A stretch of DNA of 64,000 nucleotides, taken from assembly GCA_036873755.1 (NCBI GenBank), contig JAVTVY010025336.1, forward strand, positions 51,195 to 115,194, in the 5' to 3' direction. Origin of the DNA: Hanleya hanleyi (taxonomy: Eukaryota > Mollusca > Polyplacophora > Lepidopleurida > Hanleyidae). A program made the translations under genes and the position numbers. Under the pieces are notes generated by a model. It saw only the letters and a list, made by a program, of their open reading frames with translations, made no database searches and was not told the DNA's origin. This document shows positions 47,389 through 60,127 of the stretch, piece after piece. Numbering within the stretch: the stretch's first letter is position 1; the number at the start of each line of letters is the position of its first letter.

Positions 47389-50300
47389 AGCAGATAGTTG
47401 GGCGGAAATCTTGACCACATCATCTTTTCGGGAGGACGGGGGGAGCGTATAAAAAAATCAACTTAATATGAAATTGTTTTGCCAAAATTTGTTTGCCAAG
47501 TTATCATGGGGAAAATGTACTTCGGGGAATGCCCAGGACTCCGATATTATTGTCTGTCTATCCATGTGGGAGGCATGTTAAAGCTACACCGATTAAAAAA
47601 AGCAGGATTAACACAAGATCTACTTTTTCCAATCGAATCAAGTTTTAGTATCCATCAAGTGAAGTCCATATAGACCTGTTCAAATCAATTTGTTCACTAC
47701 ATGACAGCCACGCTTCCAGGGACAATCCAATTCATAATTCCAATTCAGCTGTCACACTTGTACATTCAGTTTGATATCACATCCATCATTTCTGACAGAT
47801 CACTATCTGCGCTATATTAACATCGGATTCAGATTCCATATCAGCGTGCAAACCAGTCATGCCATGCCATGCCGTGCCAGGTATACAATGATGGCTCAAG
47901 GCAGGTGCTGTTATTGCTGTTGACCGTTGTCTAGTATGAATATGAAGGCGCCGTGGCATTTATGAGGGCCTTAATACTATTCAATATTGCTGCTTTAGGA
48001 TTTGGCAACATGATGCCCAAACAAAAGGTAATATGCCAAACCCCAAAGCATTTGTAAATTCTGTCAAAATGGTAAACAAAATGAAAAGACGGGCCTGTAT
48101 CCCTGGGCACACGCAGAAACCAGATACCTATGAATTTGGCCACTAGACTCCATCCAGATCTAGAAAGATTGCTAAAAATAAATAATACATATGCAAACAA
48201 TTTCTCGATTGGCAAAAAAGTACAACATGTCGGTGTATATACGGCAAGGTATCAGGTCTCTTACCGCTTCTCCCTTACAAGAAACGGACTTCTTTCGATT
48301 TTCATTTCATTTCCTGCTTGTTTGGAATTGCTGCCAACAGAGATAATGCACCTTGAAGGTAATTGACCTTGGAATAGATGTTAAAGATATCTATGTATAA
48401 TCTTGACGTAAATGTTCAGCCTTGGCCAGGACGATCAACTTCTCGTTGGAAGTTGCCTGAAAGTTTGGCATCTTCACATATCGGGACCGTTAGATTGGCC
48501 TGATTTAGCTTGCCACTCTCCTCCATGCTGACATGTCACAAGTATTATTGGGCATGCCCGGAGCCGACCTACTTGGGAGAGCGTATGAATGAATGGAGAC
48601 ACGTCGTCTATCCTTGAATGGTAACTTATACAAATGGCCGTCGCCGGACCTTAATAAGGCCGACCCTCTATGTTCGAGTGGCCTGAGGATGACCCCAGAA
48701 TGCGGTATCGGTGTCTCGCTCTCATGCTATTGAGTATTGTTGCCTATTACATCGGACCTGTTCTGCCAAAATTCTCTATTGTAGTTGTTGACAGGCAGAG
48801 AGTCGAGGAAAGGCCCTTCCTTGATCCTGCTAATGGCTCTGTTCGCCAAAGCCACTGTTGTGTCTAGTGTGCATTAGGCGATAACAGCTTTCTCAGATGT
48901 CCGCGCTAGGATCACCCGATTCAATTTCGCCTTCTATTCAAGCGGGGAGGTATCAGAGGGATGCTGCTCCAAACAGATTAATTAGCTGTTAGATGTTGAA
49001 ACTCGCATCTTCACATGTTTGACGACCGTATCCTCATCAACAGGGCTGGTTAGGAAGGGTAACCATGCGTGACATGGATTTTGTAAGAACTCTGAGCCCT
49101 CAAAAGCATAGACTGTTGCTGTTCTTCATAGCCTTTATGCCATTGCCATATGATATAAAGCGGCTTATCGCAGAATTTAACGTGGGTCGAGTAATTATAT
49201 GCTCTTAGACAATGAGGGATGTCGATGACAGAAGTCGAGCTAGGATCATTGTGGTTGTTCATGTGATGTGTTCGCTAGAAAATTTAATGTACATGTATAA
49301 AGGTGAAAGTCTTGATTCATACATTTTGCACAGCGACACATACTCCCTGATCAAGCTGAGGGTGATACTTCTGAACCACTGCATTTGTGTAACATGAGGG
49401 GGTAGGGAACAGCAACACAGTTTTCTAAGAGTGTACCATTAGAGGGGGACTGTCCGTCCATGTGCATATAAATCAAGAACCGCTGATCATATTCAGACCA
49501 TTGTGTGTAGGGGACTGTCCGTCCGCGACTGGAACTTACGCATAAATGGTAACTGTCAGATTTCATTTTCAGAGTCATCAACTTTTATCATTATTGAACA
49601 ACTTTATTTGTACATGTATGTTACACAAGTTGTTTCTTTGTCGGTATCGGTATCTTTATCATATGTAGGATGAAGGTTTCATCCCATTCTCATCGGTACA
49701 CGTCCTACAAAACCAGGCCAAATCAAAGAAATCTAACGACAAATTTAACTAATTTCGTAAGTCTCGATCGTGTCTTTTGCTTGGGGGCATACCATCGATA
49801 GAATGCATTTTACTGGTATACTCAAGAATTGAAACCGTGGAAACAGTGGAGCTCTTCATATATGAAGGAATAAAAAGTGTCTTACGTGATCTATGAGACC
49901 AAACTGCATAGGAAGTGATGGAAAACTGCCCCGTTGTTAATAATTATGTAAGTTGTACGCTAAACTAAGTTTGCAAACGAAGTGAAATGCGCACTGGTCA
50001 CAATTGAAACCAGGTATACAGGATCATACATTTTTTATATCACTGGCTAGCATTATGGGCAAACTAAATACTGTGTGTATGGACTAACTGAATCTCCCCA
50101 AGCAGAAGAGTTCCAGTTTCTTTGGCACTGCACAACCACCAGTCAGATTTTTGGACTGGATTCCGGGCCGCGCGCACATCGCCGAATGTGACATCGTAAA
50201 ATAGATGTTTGCCGAACATTTCGATTACTTTTCAAGTCTGCATCATACCTCTGCCGACCTAGCTTTAAAAAGAATTACCTGGAGATTATTTTGTCCCCTT

Positions 50301-50524
50301 TTATCTGGACAGAGCATCTGAAAAGTAGTTCGCTCATGTGCAAAACTGAAGTTGTTCGGCCGGATTCAAACTGAACCGTGCGTACGTGGGTTTTCCCCTA
50401 TACGAGAGCTTCTATTTAACCTCGTACATACTAATATTTGGTGATTTTCTGTCAGTAGAAATGTATTTCATGCCATTCCATTGGCTTAAATTTTTTCGGT
50501 CATTCACATGAAGTTGCTTCCATA

Positions 50525-50775
50525 GATACGTAACTCTCCGCATTTCGGTTGCTCCCGTCCCAGACGAGGCAACACAGAGAAAGCCCAACGAACGGGGCAG
50601 AGCATGCGTACACGACTCCGTCGAAATACAATCATAGTATACAAAATCATAGGCTAGTTTCCTTCAAGAAAGCAGGTCAACACGTTCCGGCGTGAAATCA
50701 TGATGTTCCAAAAATATCAAATCCGTACTCTTAATCCATATTATTTCCGTTGTAATTTCGTTATCTCGTCGAATG
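50525..50775. repeat. Family D outer arm at the start of B2
   Basis: This is the B2 paralogue of 40985-41235, nearly identical. Confidence 0.6.
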
Positions 50776-50794
50776 ACGAATCAATGGATTTTGG

Positions 50795-51660
50795 TGACGT
50801 GTACACTCTCGTGGGGTTCATTGAATGAGAGAGTAGCATGTGCTACTATCTTTATTTCCAAAACTAAAACCTATCGACTACCAGCTCTGTTGTCGGCTTT
50901 AGAAGATATGGGGTACATGTCATATTCTCAGATACACTGTCATGCCTTCAAGCGATTGAAAGTGGAAATTCAAATCATCCCACCATCTTGAATATTCTAC
51001 AATTATATGACTGTAAATTTGATCAATAGATTAATAATGTGTTTTGTTGGGTACCTAGTCACGTTGACATCAAATGTAATACTGAAGCTGATAAAATGGC
51101 TAAGGCAGCCCTTGATGATGAGGTTGATCCTGTTGGAATCCCATACATTGATTTCAGACCTGTGCTTTTGCGAGAAAGTTGTTTCAATCTTTGTGGGATG
51201 CTATGAATAATAACAAACTTCAAGAGTTAAAAAAAACTGTAGGCTATACTCATCTGAACAGCTAGAAACGTTTTGATCAAGCCATGATTAGACGATGTAG
51301 AATCGGTCATACACGATTAAGTCACGAGCATTTGCTGAAAAAAGGTGTATCCCATGCCACGAAGTTCTCACGGTGAAACATATTCTTATCGACTGTATAC
51401 ATTTTAAGATTGTAAGACATAACTTCTGCCGAACAGCTACTCTGGAAGATCTTTTCAGTCGAGCGAAAGAAGATTGTATCTTGGATTATTTGTGAGTGAT
51501 CGGTTTGTTGTATAAATTTTAATGTATTTACATGTTTTTAATGCATTAGTTTACTGAGTTGTCAACTTGAATACTTAGAATTTTGTTTGATCGACGCTAT
51601 ATAGCTGAAATATTGCTGAACGCGACGTTAAACCTTAATTCTCTCTCTCTCTCTCTCTTT
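50795..51660 (+). pseudogene. LINE RNase H domain plus 3' tail, in B2
   Basis: This is the B2 copy of 41255-42084. It keeps the Trp for Asp replacement and the in-frame TAG (51027-51029), so those lesions predate the duplication. It differs by a shorter poly-A-flanked stretch before the Cys/His cluster and by a new TGA after the DYL-type codons, at about 51,491. It retains the full 3' core CGACGCTATATAGCTGAAAT followed by CTGAACGCGACGTTAAACC and a long CT run, all lost from B1. It is inactive. Confidence 0.88.
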
Positions 51661-51942
51661 CTGATTCCAGTGAAACCCGTTGAACTGTGCTCCTCCTAGT
51701 TTGTGGCTAATATTTTTAATGTGAAGCCTTTAGTCAAACTGCGTAAGCTTTTAGCATCAAACAGAATAAGCTTGTAAGACGTTTGCAGTCACGCCTATAC
51801 CAGCTATACAGTTTACGTCAGTCACAGTCCGATGCAAAACGACAACTGTTGAGAAAAATTAAAAAAGGTAGCCCCTGCCTTCTCCTTGTCCATATTGGAA
51901 AGAGTCCCTCATTTCAGGTAACCCACTTCATGTGTTAAAAAA

Positions 51943-52358
51943 AACTGTAGGCTATACTCATCTGAAAAGCCAGAAACGTTTCGATCAAACCATGATCAGG
52001 CGATGTAGAATCGGCCATACACGATTAATTCAAAAGAGCCAGTCCCTAGGTGTATTGCATACCACGAAGATCTCGCGGTGAAACATATCCTTATCGACTG
52101 CATATATTTTAAGATTGTAAGAGACGCTATTTATCGAGCGACTATTTTGGAAAATCTTTTTAGTCGGGTGAGGGAGGACTGCATCTTGGGTTATTTGAGA
52201 GAAATCGGTTTGTTGCATAAGTTTTAATGTATATATGTTTTAATGTATTGTATGTCTAAGTTATTGGCTTGAGTATTTAGCATTTTGTTTGATCGTCGCT
52301 ATATAGCCGTCATATTGCTGAACGCGACGTTAACCCTTAATCCTGTCTCTCTCTTTCC
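51943..52358 (+). pseudogene. Second LINE 3' tail in B2
   Basis: This is the B2 copy of 42367-42783, beginning after an A run at ACTGTAGGCTATAC. Sequence differences from the B1 copy are few. The Cys/His cluster is degraded (first part reads GVLHTTKI-like in place of CIPCHE in the relevant frame). The end, EIGLLHKF-TAA, and the 3' UTR core are present. It is a truncated remnant. Confidence 0.82.
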
Positions 52359-53497
52359 CTGGAAGCCTGCCTAAATAAACTTTTCATCTGAACTCGAATA
52401 CGGATCGAAGAGACAAGGATGTATAGATACGGAGGATTTGACTTGGCGGGAACTGGTTGGATGAGGACTGCTGCCCACTTTATTTCCATTTCACCTCGGT
52501 TATGGCGCGTAATCAGTCTAATCTTCGCCCGGTAAAAGAAATGTTACCTGCAGTTACCAAGACCTCGATCGTTTTGTCCCGACTTAAGAACTCTCCATTT
52601 TTAAGGATGACCAGATTTGTCAATTCGGAAACACTTAACATTTATATTCGCCACGCTAGTCGGATTGAGGTGTTTGCACTTGGAACTCTCAAAGTTTACC
52701 TTCCACCGAGCTGCTATCTTTTTTCTCCTTTTTATTAAAGCCCATCAATTTGCCAATCAAATACGCCTCGGGCATTTCGCCACCGATGCATCTTCCAGGG
52801 AACTCCACTTATAAATTATAGATAGGTGCTTTTTATCAAGAAATGACATTTTCAAGTAACTATTTGATAAATGGGATACGGGCTGCTCCTCTAGGAATAA
52901 ATACTTCTTCTCGACATCACTTTGTCAGTCAACCCGGCCCTCTCCTCACACGCTAAAAACCCGGCGGACATGTTTAAAAGCAATTCGCCCACCTTTGAAA
53001 GGGTGATTCGTCTGGAAAGTAGACTACGGTCGAGGAAGCGAAGTCTCAGTATGACACATTATTGACAAGTGGGGATATGTATTCCGTCTTATCTTCCTCA
53101 ATAAAATCTTCGTCCTAATTTATTGACCTCTCTTTGAGACCTCCTGTCTAAGACGCTGATGTATGGTACATAATATTCTCCAATAAATCATCATGTTAGC
53201 ACTATTTATTATTACAGCACTCACCGTATGCCACTAGCTGATATTTACGGGCACTAGTATTTAATAATCATGTCGCTATTATTCCTTGCTGAAGAAAAAA
53301 ATCCAGTAAAAAGCAGATCTCACTAATTTGTGGATTCAACACATGTATTATTTGGTAAGGGGAAGTAAATGTGAAAAGCGGGAAGAAATAACATCACAGA
53401 TAAGTGTTGAGCGACCCCTCGAGGATGTTATAATGGAATGGATTTGTGATTTATCAGGCTAAAGGGTTGATCATGGAGTAGTAGGGATATGTGAAGC

Positions 53498-53760
53498 AAT
53501 GAGTGAATGAGTGAATATGTTTTAACGTCGCTTTCAACAATATTTCAGTCATATCATGACGTTTGTTTCCTATTCTTTTTCACACCCGGGAACCCCACGG
53601 ATAGGGTCCCATTCCATTTCACACTAGGAAACCCCACGGGTGCCCCAGTTAGTCTCCTCTCACGACAAACTCTCCGAGGGGCTGAGGTCTATTCTTACCA
53701 TGACCTGAAGTGTGCACGATGGGACCCCAGGTCAGTCCCCGGGTGCCCCAGGGGCCCTGA
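53498..53760 (-). repeat. SINE with LINE-like tail, in B2
   Basis: This is the B2 paralogue of 43933-44160, slightly longer. An internal duplication gives two CCCCACGG-containing blocks (about 53585-53600 and 53630-53645). The core is at 53522-53561 (TTAACGTCGCTTTCAACAAT on the plus strand). Confidence 0.65.
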
Positions 53761-53884
53761 AAATTTGAGTGTAAGTTCACGAGAGTATGATGTTTTTTTT
53801 ATCTTATCGATTCGGAATCATGTTGGTACATGTAGGAGGGATGGTCAACAGGGTCAATCAGCATGCAAATAAAATACAAGCGTC

Positions 53885-54390
53885 TACTCCGTTCATTCAA
53901 TATTCAGCCGGCGAATATATTTCCATTAAAGACTTTCCGCGTCCATAATCCAAATTACACCATATATAAGGGAAGTGGGAAGACGTGCCGACATACTGAC
54001 AAGAGTCACATGGCTTCACAGTATAGTCTTCCGGTTAACCTATTCTAAAGCACATACCAAGAATCTAACGATTCGTGGTATGTGTTGTATCTCAGGTACG
54101 CTTTTATTGTACCTGTTCATGTGGCAACTTGGATGACATGACCACACGGCCCCTAGCACCGGCATAAGCGGTATTAGATACAAATCTAGAGAGCAAAGAT
54201 AAGACATATAAAACATTAGCACCAAATTAAAAGGATAAATCATAGTATACATAAACCTAGGCTAATTTCCTGCAAGACAGTTTTCAATGATGCTTGCAAG
54301 ACATCATGACGTTCCAAAAATATCAAATCCGTATCCCTGATCAGTATTTTTAATCCATATGATATCGGTTGTAAACTCGATATCTAGAGT
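53885..54390. repeat. Family D arm in B2, split by a family C segment
   Basis: This has the same order as 44305-44560, but between ATAATCCAAA (to about 53,954) and ATATAAAACATTAGCACC (from about 54,207) lies about 245 bp of family C. B1 has only about 10 bp there, so the C segment was gained by B2 or cleanly lost from B1. Confidence 0.65.
53955..54202. repeat. Family C copy 2 (3'-truncated) in B2
   Basis: It begins AATTACACCATATATAAGGG, the same left end as copies 1 and 3, and stops after CTAGAGAGC. It is absent from the equivalent place in B1 (about 44,372), which identifies it as an insertion/deletion difference between the two units. Confidence 0.75.
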
Positions 54391-57300
54391 ATGAAATATC
54401 TCAGTCACGCTTTGATTGTTTATATGAACACTATGAGGATCTTGAAATATTTAGGTTCATACGGCCCCTAGCCCGGGTTAAGCGAATTAGACACAAGTTA
54501 TGAAACGTAGCGCCATAGATCTTGCACGCTACGTTCGTATTTTGCTAAAGCATGCGATATGTATCGCCAAATCTGAGAAAGTTAGATGAAGGCGCTTGAT
54601 GATATAGCCCTGTTTTAAAGGTTTCTGCAATAATGTTTTGTGACGTAAAATCACCATTAAACGTTACCATGTATCACTCACTCAAACAAGTCCTAACAAA
54701 AGTTTTGAGGAAACATTTCTCCAATCCTGAGATGCAAATATACATTTAAGTGCATTTTATTCAAATTGTTCATAACCAGTACGGCTGTATATTGTTGGTT
54801 GAATTGATAGCCACAGTGATAGGACGACATTCAGGGCTGAGATTATATGCGGAGTTGAACATCCTAACCTTGTGGTGACCTGATCCGGCTACAAAGTGCA
54901 GCCGGAATGGCGTTGAATTTATTTCTTGCTCGGATAAATAGATTATTCCATAAAGTTGGAGGATATGTCAATGGAATTCAGTTTGGGCTACTTTCCAAGA
55001 AACAGGGCTTGACCCCTGTCACGAAATCGCTATTTCGTTGCGGACAGAGTCCATCTAAGACCATTAGAGATACCTTGTTTCTACTCTCCCTTTGACCTGA
55101 GTTCAGTTACTTGCGTGCATCGAGTGCTCTTTAAATATTCAACACGGGAAATGAGGAGTTCGTCGATTTTAATACAGTTTTAGTCCAGATTTGTGCTTCT
55201 GTGCCATCCGCGCCGTCTCTAATCAAGACTGGTAACACGTAATCTATATATAGACGTTGGTAGTCGAAGACTTTCGTAAAAGAAGAAAATTTCCGGGGAT
55301 ATAACATTTGAAGACCACTGTCTGCGTGGAAATTGGATCCAATTACCTCACCGCTGAAATTTTCACAGAAATGCGGAATCCTCGGACGCTCATAAAAGTC
55401 CCGTGAAAGAACATATACACGCGTCCTGAATATATTTAGGGGAAAAAGTCAAATTCTGGTTGTCCCTTGTCAATAAATAGCAATATGCTTGTTAGTATTT
55501 TTTGTTGAACATGTTCAATAGCAATGAGTTTATTCTATCGGCACAGGAATAACGCAAGAGGTCGGTATAACAAAGCAATTACTGTTCCTTACAAAATAAA
55601 TACAACCCACGACCATTCCTTATATGCAATACGTTTGGCGGTGACAGCAACCTTCATATCATCTGTGTGTAGTCTATAGAAAGTTTTTACTAGACAGTTT
55701 ATATCGGACCATTTCATCAGGAACACTTCTTCGCTGGAGCCAATCTCCACAATTGGACACACAAATTCTCCTACTAAATTACGATAACTTATCTTTTCTG
55801 AGAGACTTGAATTATCTGTCTGAGAGAGCAACGATAGGCAGCCATTAAATTGAAGAGACGTATTCAAAATGACCCATGAAACTTGTGACACTCGGCTTAC
55901 AGACATGAAGGGTTCTTATCCCTACGCGGGAAACTCGAAACGTCTATCGTATAATATTGATAGAAGTAAATGAACCACCTGCCATTTGCATTGATCAGAG
56001 ATGGAACATCGTTGAAATATTGGGAGCGCTAGTAAATGATAAGCTAATTGACCCATACAATAACTATCCAACCTCGGTTTCTCTCGAGACTGAAAAGAAA
56101 GATTGCCGGTCGGAGAGCGAACCTTACGGTCTTAATCAACAGCGGGATGCGATATTGGAGGATTGCTCGCATGCAGACAGTTTCCGTGTGGCGCGGAGCC
56201 CATGTCGATAGGCGGCTTCTTGATGTAAGTGTATTGAATACAAGAGAAACTCGGCCTTTAGGAAATTAACCCTGGGGTAATCCTGTTTATTTGATCGGAT
56301 TCATCAATTGCTGGAGGCCACGATGAGCGGAGACTTCGGACTATTGTCACAGATCTGATGAGACCTTATTCAATCCCTCCTCAAAATTTGGCCAATTCCA
56401 GTCATCTCCTGTCCTGTCGTTTCACCGCCATTTCAAAGCGATTTTCAATCTCACTGACGCGTGTTGCCAATCTAGCTGTCGAATTCGGCGTTTTCATACA
56501 CGGTCATGGGTGTTCGTTTAAAAAGTTTCTCTTGATTGTATAGAGATAAGCCAAAACGTTTACCAGTTTGGCATCTGATTATCACATCTGTGGCATGTCT
56601 ACAGTAACAGACGAGGAGAATATCCGTGTGAGTTCGTTCCAGATATATTTGGAGCCAGCAACTCAGATATGCACGCTAGTCAATCTCCTCACAGTACATC
56701 ACCGCAACACATCTATTCACCATGTACCTTCTGTTTATATCTACCTTCCACACATCCTTAGACTTTCTAAGTAATAAACTGAGACTTTGTTTCCTGTTCT
56801 GCCGAAAACCGGAGTACGGACATTTTCTCCATATGATATTTTTCCCATAGATATTTTCCCCAAGCGGACATTTTCCCCACCATATAATTTTAAGATTTTA
56901 TGAAAACATTTATTTGATAATCTGGCGAACAAGTTTTCGTAAATAATATTCATCTTAAAGTTGATGATTATTTTCACACACCCGTCAAAATGTGGATGTA
57001 GCATGTGATGGCGATTTTCGTCCATCTGTCCGTCAGTATGATTCTTGAATTTGTGGTCGCAGTGACCTTGAACACCCGGAACGCAACACATCGTCTTGTC
57101 CCAGTTTCTTCACTCACGAAACATTGCATCTGTATATAGAAAGGTGTCATAGATATAGACCGAACATAAACTGACAGACAGACAGACATACAGACATGCG
57201 AGCAGATAGTTGGGCGGAAATCTTGACCACATCATCTTTTCGGGAGGACGGGGGGGGGGGAGCGTATAAAAAAATCAACTTAATGTGAAATTGTTTTGCC

Positions 57301-59573
57301 AAAATTTGTTTGCCAAGTTATCATGGGGAAAATGTACTTCGGGGAATGCCCAGGACTCCGATATTATTGTCTGTCTATCCATGTGGGAGGCATGTTAAAG
57401 CTACACCGATTAAAAAAAGCAGGATTAACACAAGATCTACTTTTTCCAATCGAATCAAGTTTTAGTATCCATCAAGTGAAGTCCATATAGACCTGTTCAA
57501 TCAATTTGTTCACTACATGACAGCCACGCTTCCAGGGACAATCCAATTCATAATTCCAATTCAGCTGTCACACTTGTACATTCAGTTTGATATCACATCC
57601 ATCATTTCTGACAGATCACTATCTGCGCTATATTAACATCGGATTCAGATTCCATATCAGCGTGCAAACCAGTCATGCCATGCCATGCCGTGCCAGGTAT
57701 ACAATGATGGCTCAAGGCAGGTGCTGTTATTGCTGTTGACCGTTGTCTAGTATGAATATGAAGGCGCCGTGGCATTTATGAGGGCCTTAATACTATTCAA
57801 TATTGCTGCTTTAGGATTTGGCAACATGATGCCCAAACAAAAGGTAATATGCCAAACCCCAAAGCATTTGTAAATTCTGTCAAAATGGTAAACAAAATGA
57901 AAAGACGGGCCTGTATCCCTGGGCACACGCAGAAACCAGATACCTATGAATTTGGCCACTAGACTCCATCCAGATCTAGAAAGATTGCTAAAAATAAATA
58001 ACACATATGCAAACAATTTCTCGATTGGCAAAAAAGTACAACATGTCGGTGTATATACGGCAAGGTATCAGGTCTATTACCGCTTCTCCCTTCTTTCGAT
58101 TTTCATTTCATTTCCCGCTTGTTTGGAATTGCTGCCAACAGAGATAATGCACCTTGAAGGTAATTGACCTTGGAATAGATGTTAAAGATATCTATGTATA
58201 ATCTTGACGTAAATGTTCAGCCTTGGCCAGGACGATCAACTTCTCGTTGGAAGTTGCCTGAAAGTTTGGCATCTTCACATATCGGGACCGTTAGATTGGC
58301 CTGATTTAGCTTGCCACTCTCCTCCATGCTGACATATCACAAGTATTATGGGGCATGCCCGGAGCCGACCTACTTGGAAGAGCGTATGAATGAATGGAGA
58401 CACGTCGTCTATCCTTGAATGGTAACTTATACAAATGGCCGTCGCCGGACCTTAATAAGGCCGACCCTCTATGTTCGAGTGGCCTGAGGATGACCCCAGA
58501 ATGCGGTATCGGTGTCTCGCTCTCATGCTATTGAGTATTGTTGCCTATTACATCGGACCTGTTCTGCCAAAATTCTCTATTGTAGTTGTTGACAGGCAGA
58601 GAGTCGAGGAAAGGCCCTTCCTTGATCCTGCTAATGGCTCTGTTCGCCAAAGCCACTGTTGTGTCTAGTGTGCATTAGGCGATAACAGCTTTCTCAGATG
58701 TCCGCGCTAGGGTCACCCGATTCAATTTCGCCTTCTATTCAAGCGGGGAGGTATCAGAGGGATGCTGCTCCAAACAGATTAATTAGCTGTTAGATGTTGA
58801 AACTCGCATCTTCACATGTTTGACGAACGTATCCTCATCAACAGGGCTGGTTAGGAAGAGTAACCATGCGTGACATGGATTTGTAAGAACTCTGAGCCCT
58901 CAAAAGCGTAGACTGTTGCTGTCCTTCTTCATAGCCTTTATGCCATTGCCATATGATATAAAGCCGCTTATCGCAGATTTTAACGCGGGTCGTGTAATTA
59001 TATGCTCTTAGACAATGAGGGATGTCGATGACAGAAGTCGAGCTAGGATCATTGTGGTTGTTCATGTGATGTGTTCCCTAGAACAATTAATATACATGTA
59101 TCAAGGTGAAAGTCTTGATTCAGACATTTTGCATATAGCGACACATACTCCCTGAGAAAACTGAGGGTGATACTTTTGAACCACTGCTCTTGTGTAACAT
59201 GAGGGAGTAGGGAACAGCAACACATTTTTCTAAGAGTGTACCATTAGAGTGGGACTGTCCGTCCATGTGCATATAAATCAAGAACCGGTGAACATATTCA
59301 GACCATTGTGTGTAGATGACTGTCCATCCGCGACTGGAACTTCCGCATAAATTGTAACTGTCAGATTTCATTGTCAGAATCATCAACTTTTATCATTATT
59401 GAACAGCTTTATATTTACATGTATTTTACACAAGTTGTTTCTCTGTCGGTATCGGTATCTTTATCATATGTAGGATGAAGGTTTCAACCCATTCTCATTG
59501 ATATACTTCCTACAAAATCAGGCCAAATTAAAGAAATCGAACGACAAATTTAAGTTCAATTTCCAAAGTCTCG

Positions 59574-60127
59574 TTTTGAGTGCACTCAAATCTATCATTT
59601 TATTGCACAAAGTCGAAAGCATCACGAATCTGGAACGCTTTACCTAACTACCTAAAATCATGTCTGTCACAATCACTCACTATTTAAGTCTCGACTGAAA
59701 TCACACCTCATTCAATTAACATGATATTTGAATCAGTGTACTGAAGGATGTACTTTCTAATTATATTCAAATTGTAAATCTTGGAGTTAACTCATCTCAG
59801 GCCATCACAAGGGACACGAGACAAACCTATTTTATACAAAAATGTTTTATTTATCTATATGCCCCACTATATATATCTTATAGAACTATAATTCACTACA
59901 CAAGGCTCCATGGTATATTCACCATGTATTGTACATTTATATATTTATATATTTGTGAACGCACCCAGCGTCTCATGCTAATCTATTATTATTATTATTA
60001 ATTATCTGGGATTTAACAAGCCCTCTGGGGTTTTATTCCCGCCATATTTCTATGTATCTATACCCTACTTGTACATATATATATATTATTTGTATATGGT
60101 GAATAAACAATCAATCAATCAATCAAT
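59574..60127 (+). pseudogene. CR1-like LINE 3' end, inserted in B2 only
   Basis: The start reads SKASRIWNALPNYLKSCLSQ, then after a one-base shift FKSRLKSHLIQL and a stop. The WNxLP...FKxxLKxxL pattern is the usual C-terminus of CR1-group reverse transcriptase ORFs. An AT-rich 3' UTR follows, then CAAT-type tetranucleotide repeats (about 60106-60127), the tail typical of CR1-like elements. B1 lacks the insertion: AAGTCTCG is followed there by a few bases and TTTTGCTTGGGGG, which in B2 resumes directly after the tail. About 6-8 bp of target are missing and no target duplication is seen. It is strongly 5'-truncated and inactive. Confidence 0.82.

Larger units (their letters stand above)
40863..50402 (+). 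repeat. Tandem unit B, copy 1
   Basis: The unit begins at CGAGAGCTTCTATTTAACC and recurs 9,540 bp later. In order it holds a family D arm, an RNase H-type LINE fragment (41255-42084), a second LINE tail (42367-42783), a SINE (43933-44160), a D arm running into C-like sequence (44305-44680), and 5.7 kb (44,681-50,402) with short frames only. Copies B1 and B2 differ by scattered substitutions and small indels, roughly 1-3% by eye. Short frames at 45083, 46168, 47479 and 48670 recur in B2, but flanking DNA is equally conserved, so this is not evidence of coding. Confidence 0.94.

Noticed and set aside
47931..48215. 94-codon minus-strand frame, identical in B2 (57747-58031)
   Set aside because: Another frame on the plus strand overlaps it, and identity simply reflects the recent duplication.
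48670..48867. 65-codon frame with a hydrophobic stretch, identical in B1 and B2 (58471-58668)
   Set aside because: Flanking DNA is just as conserved; no splice or start context and no known family.
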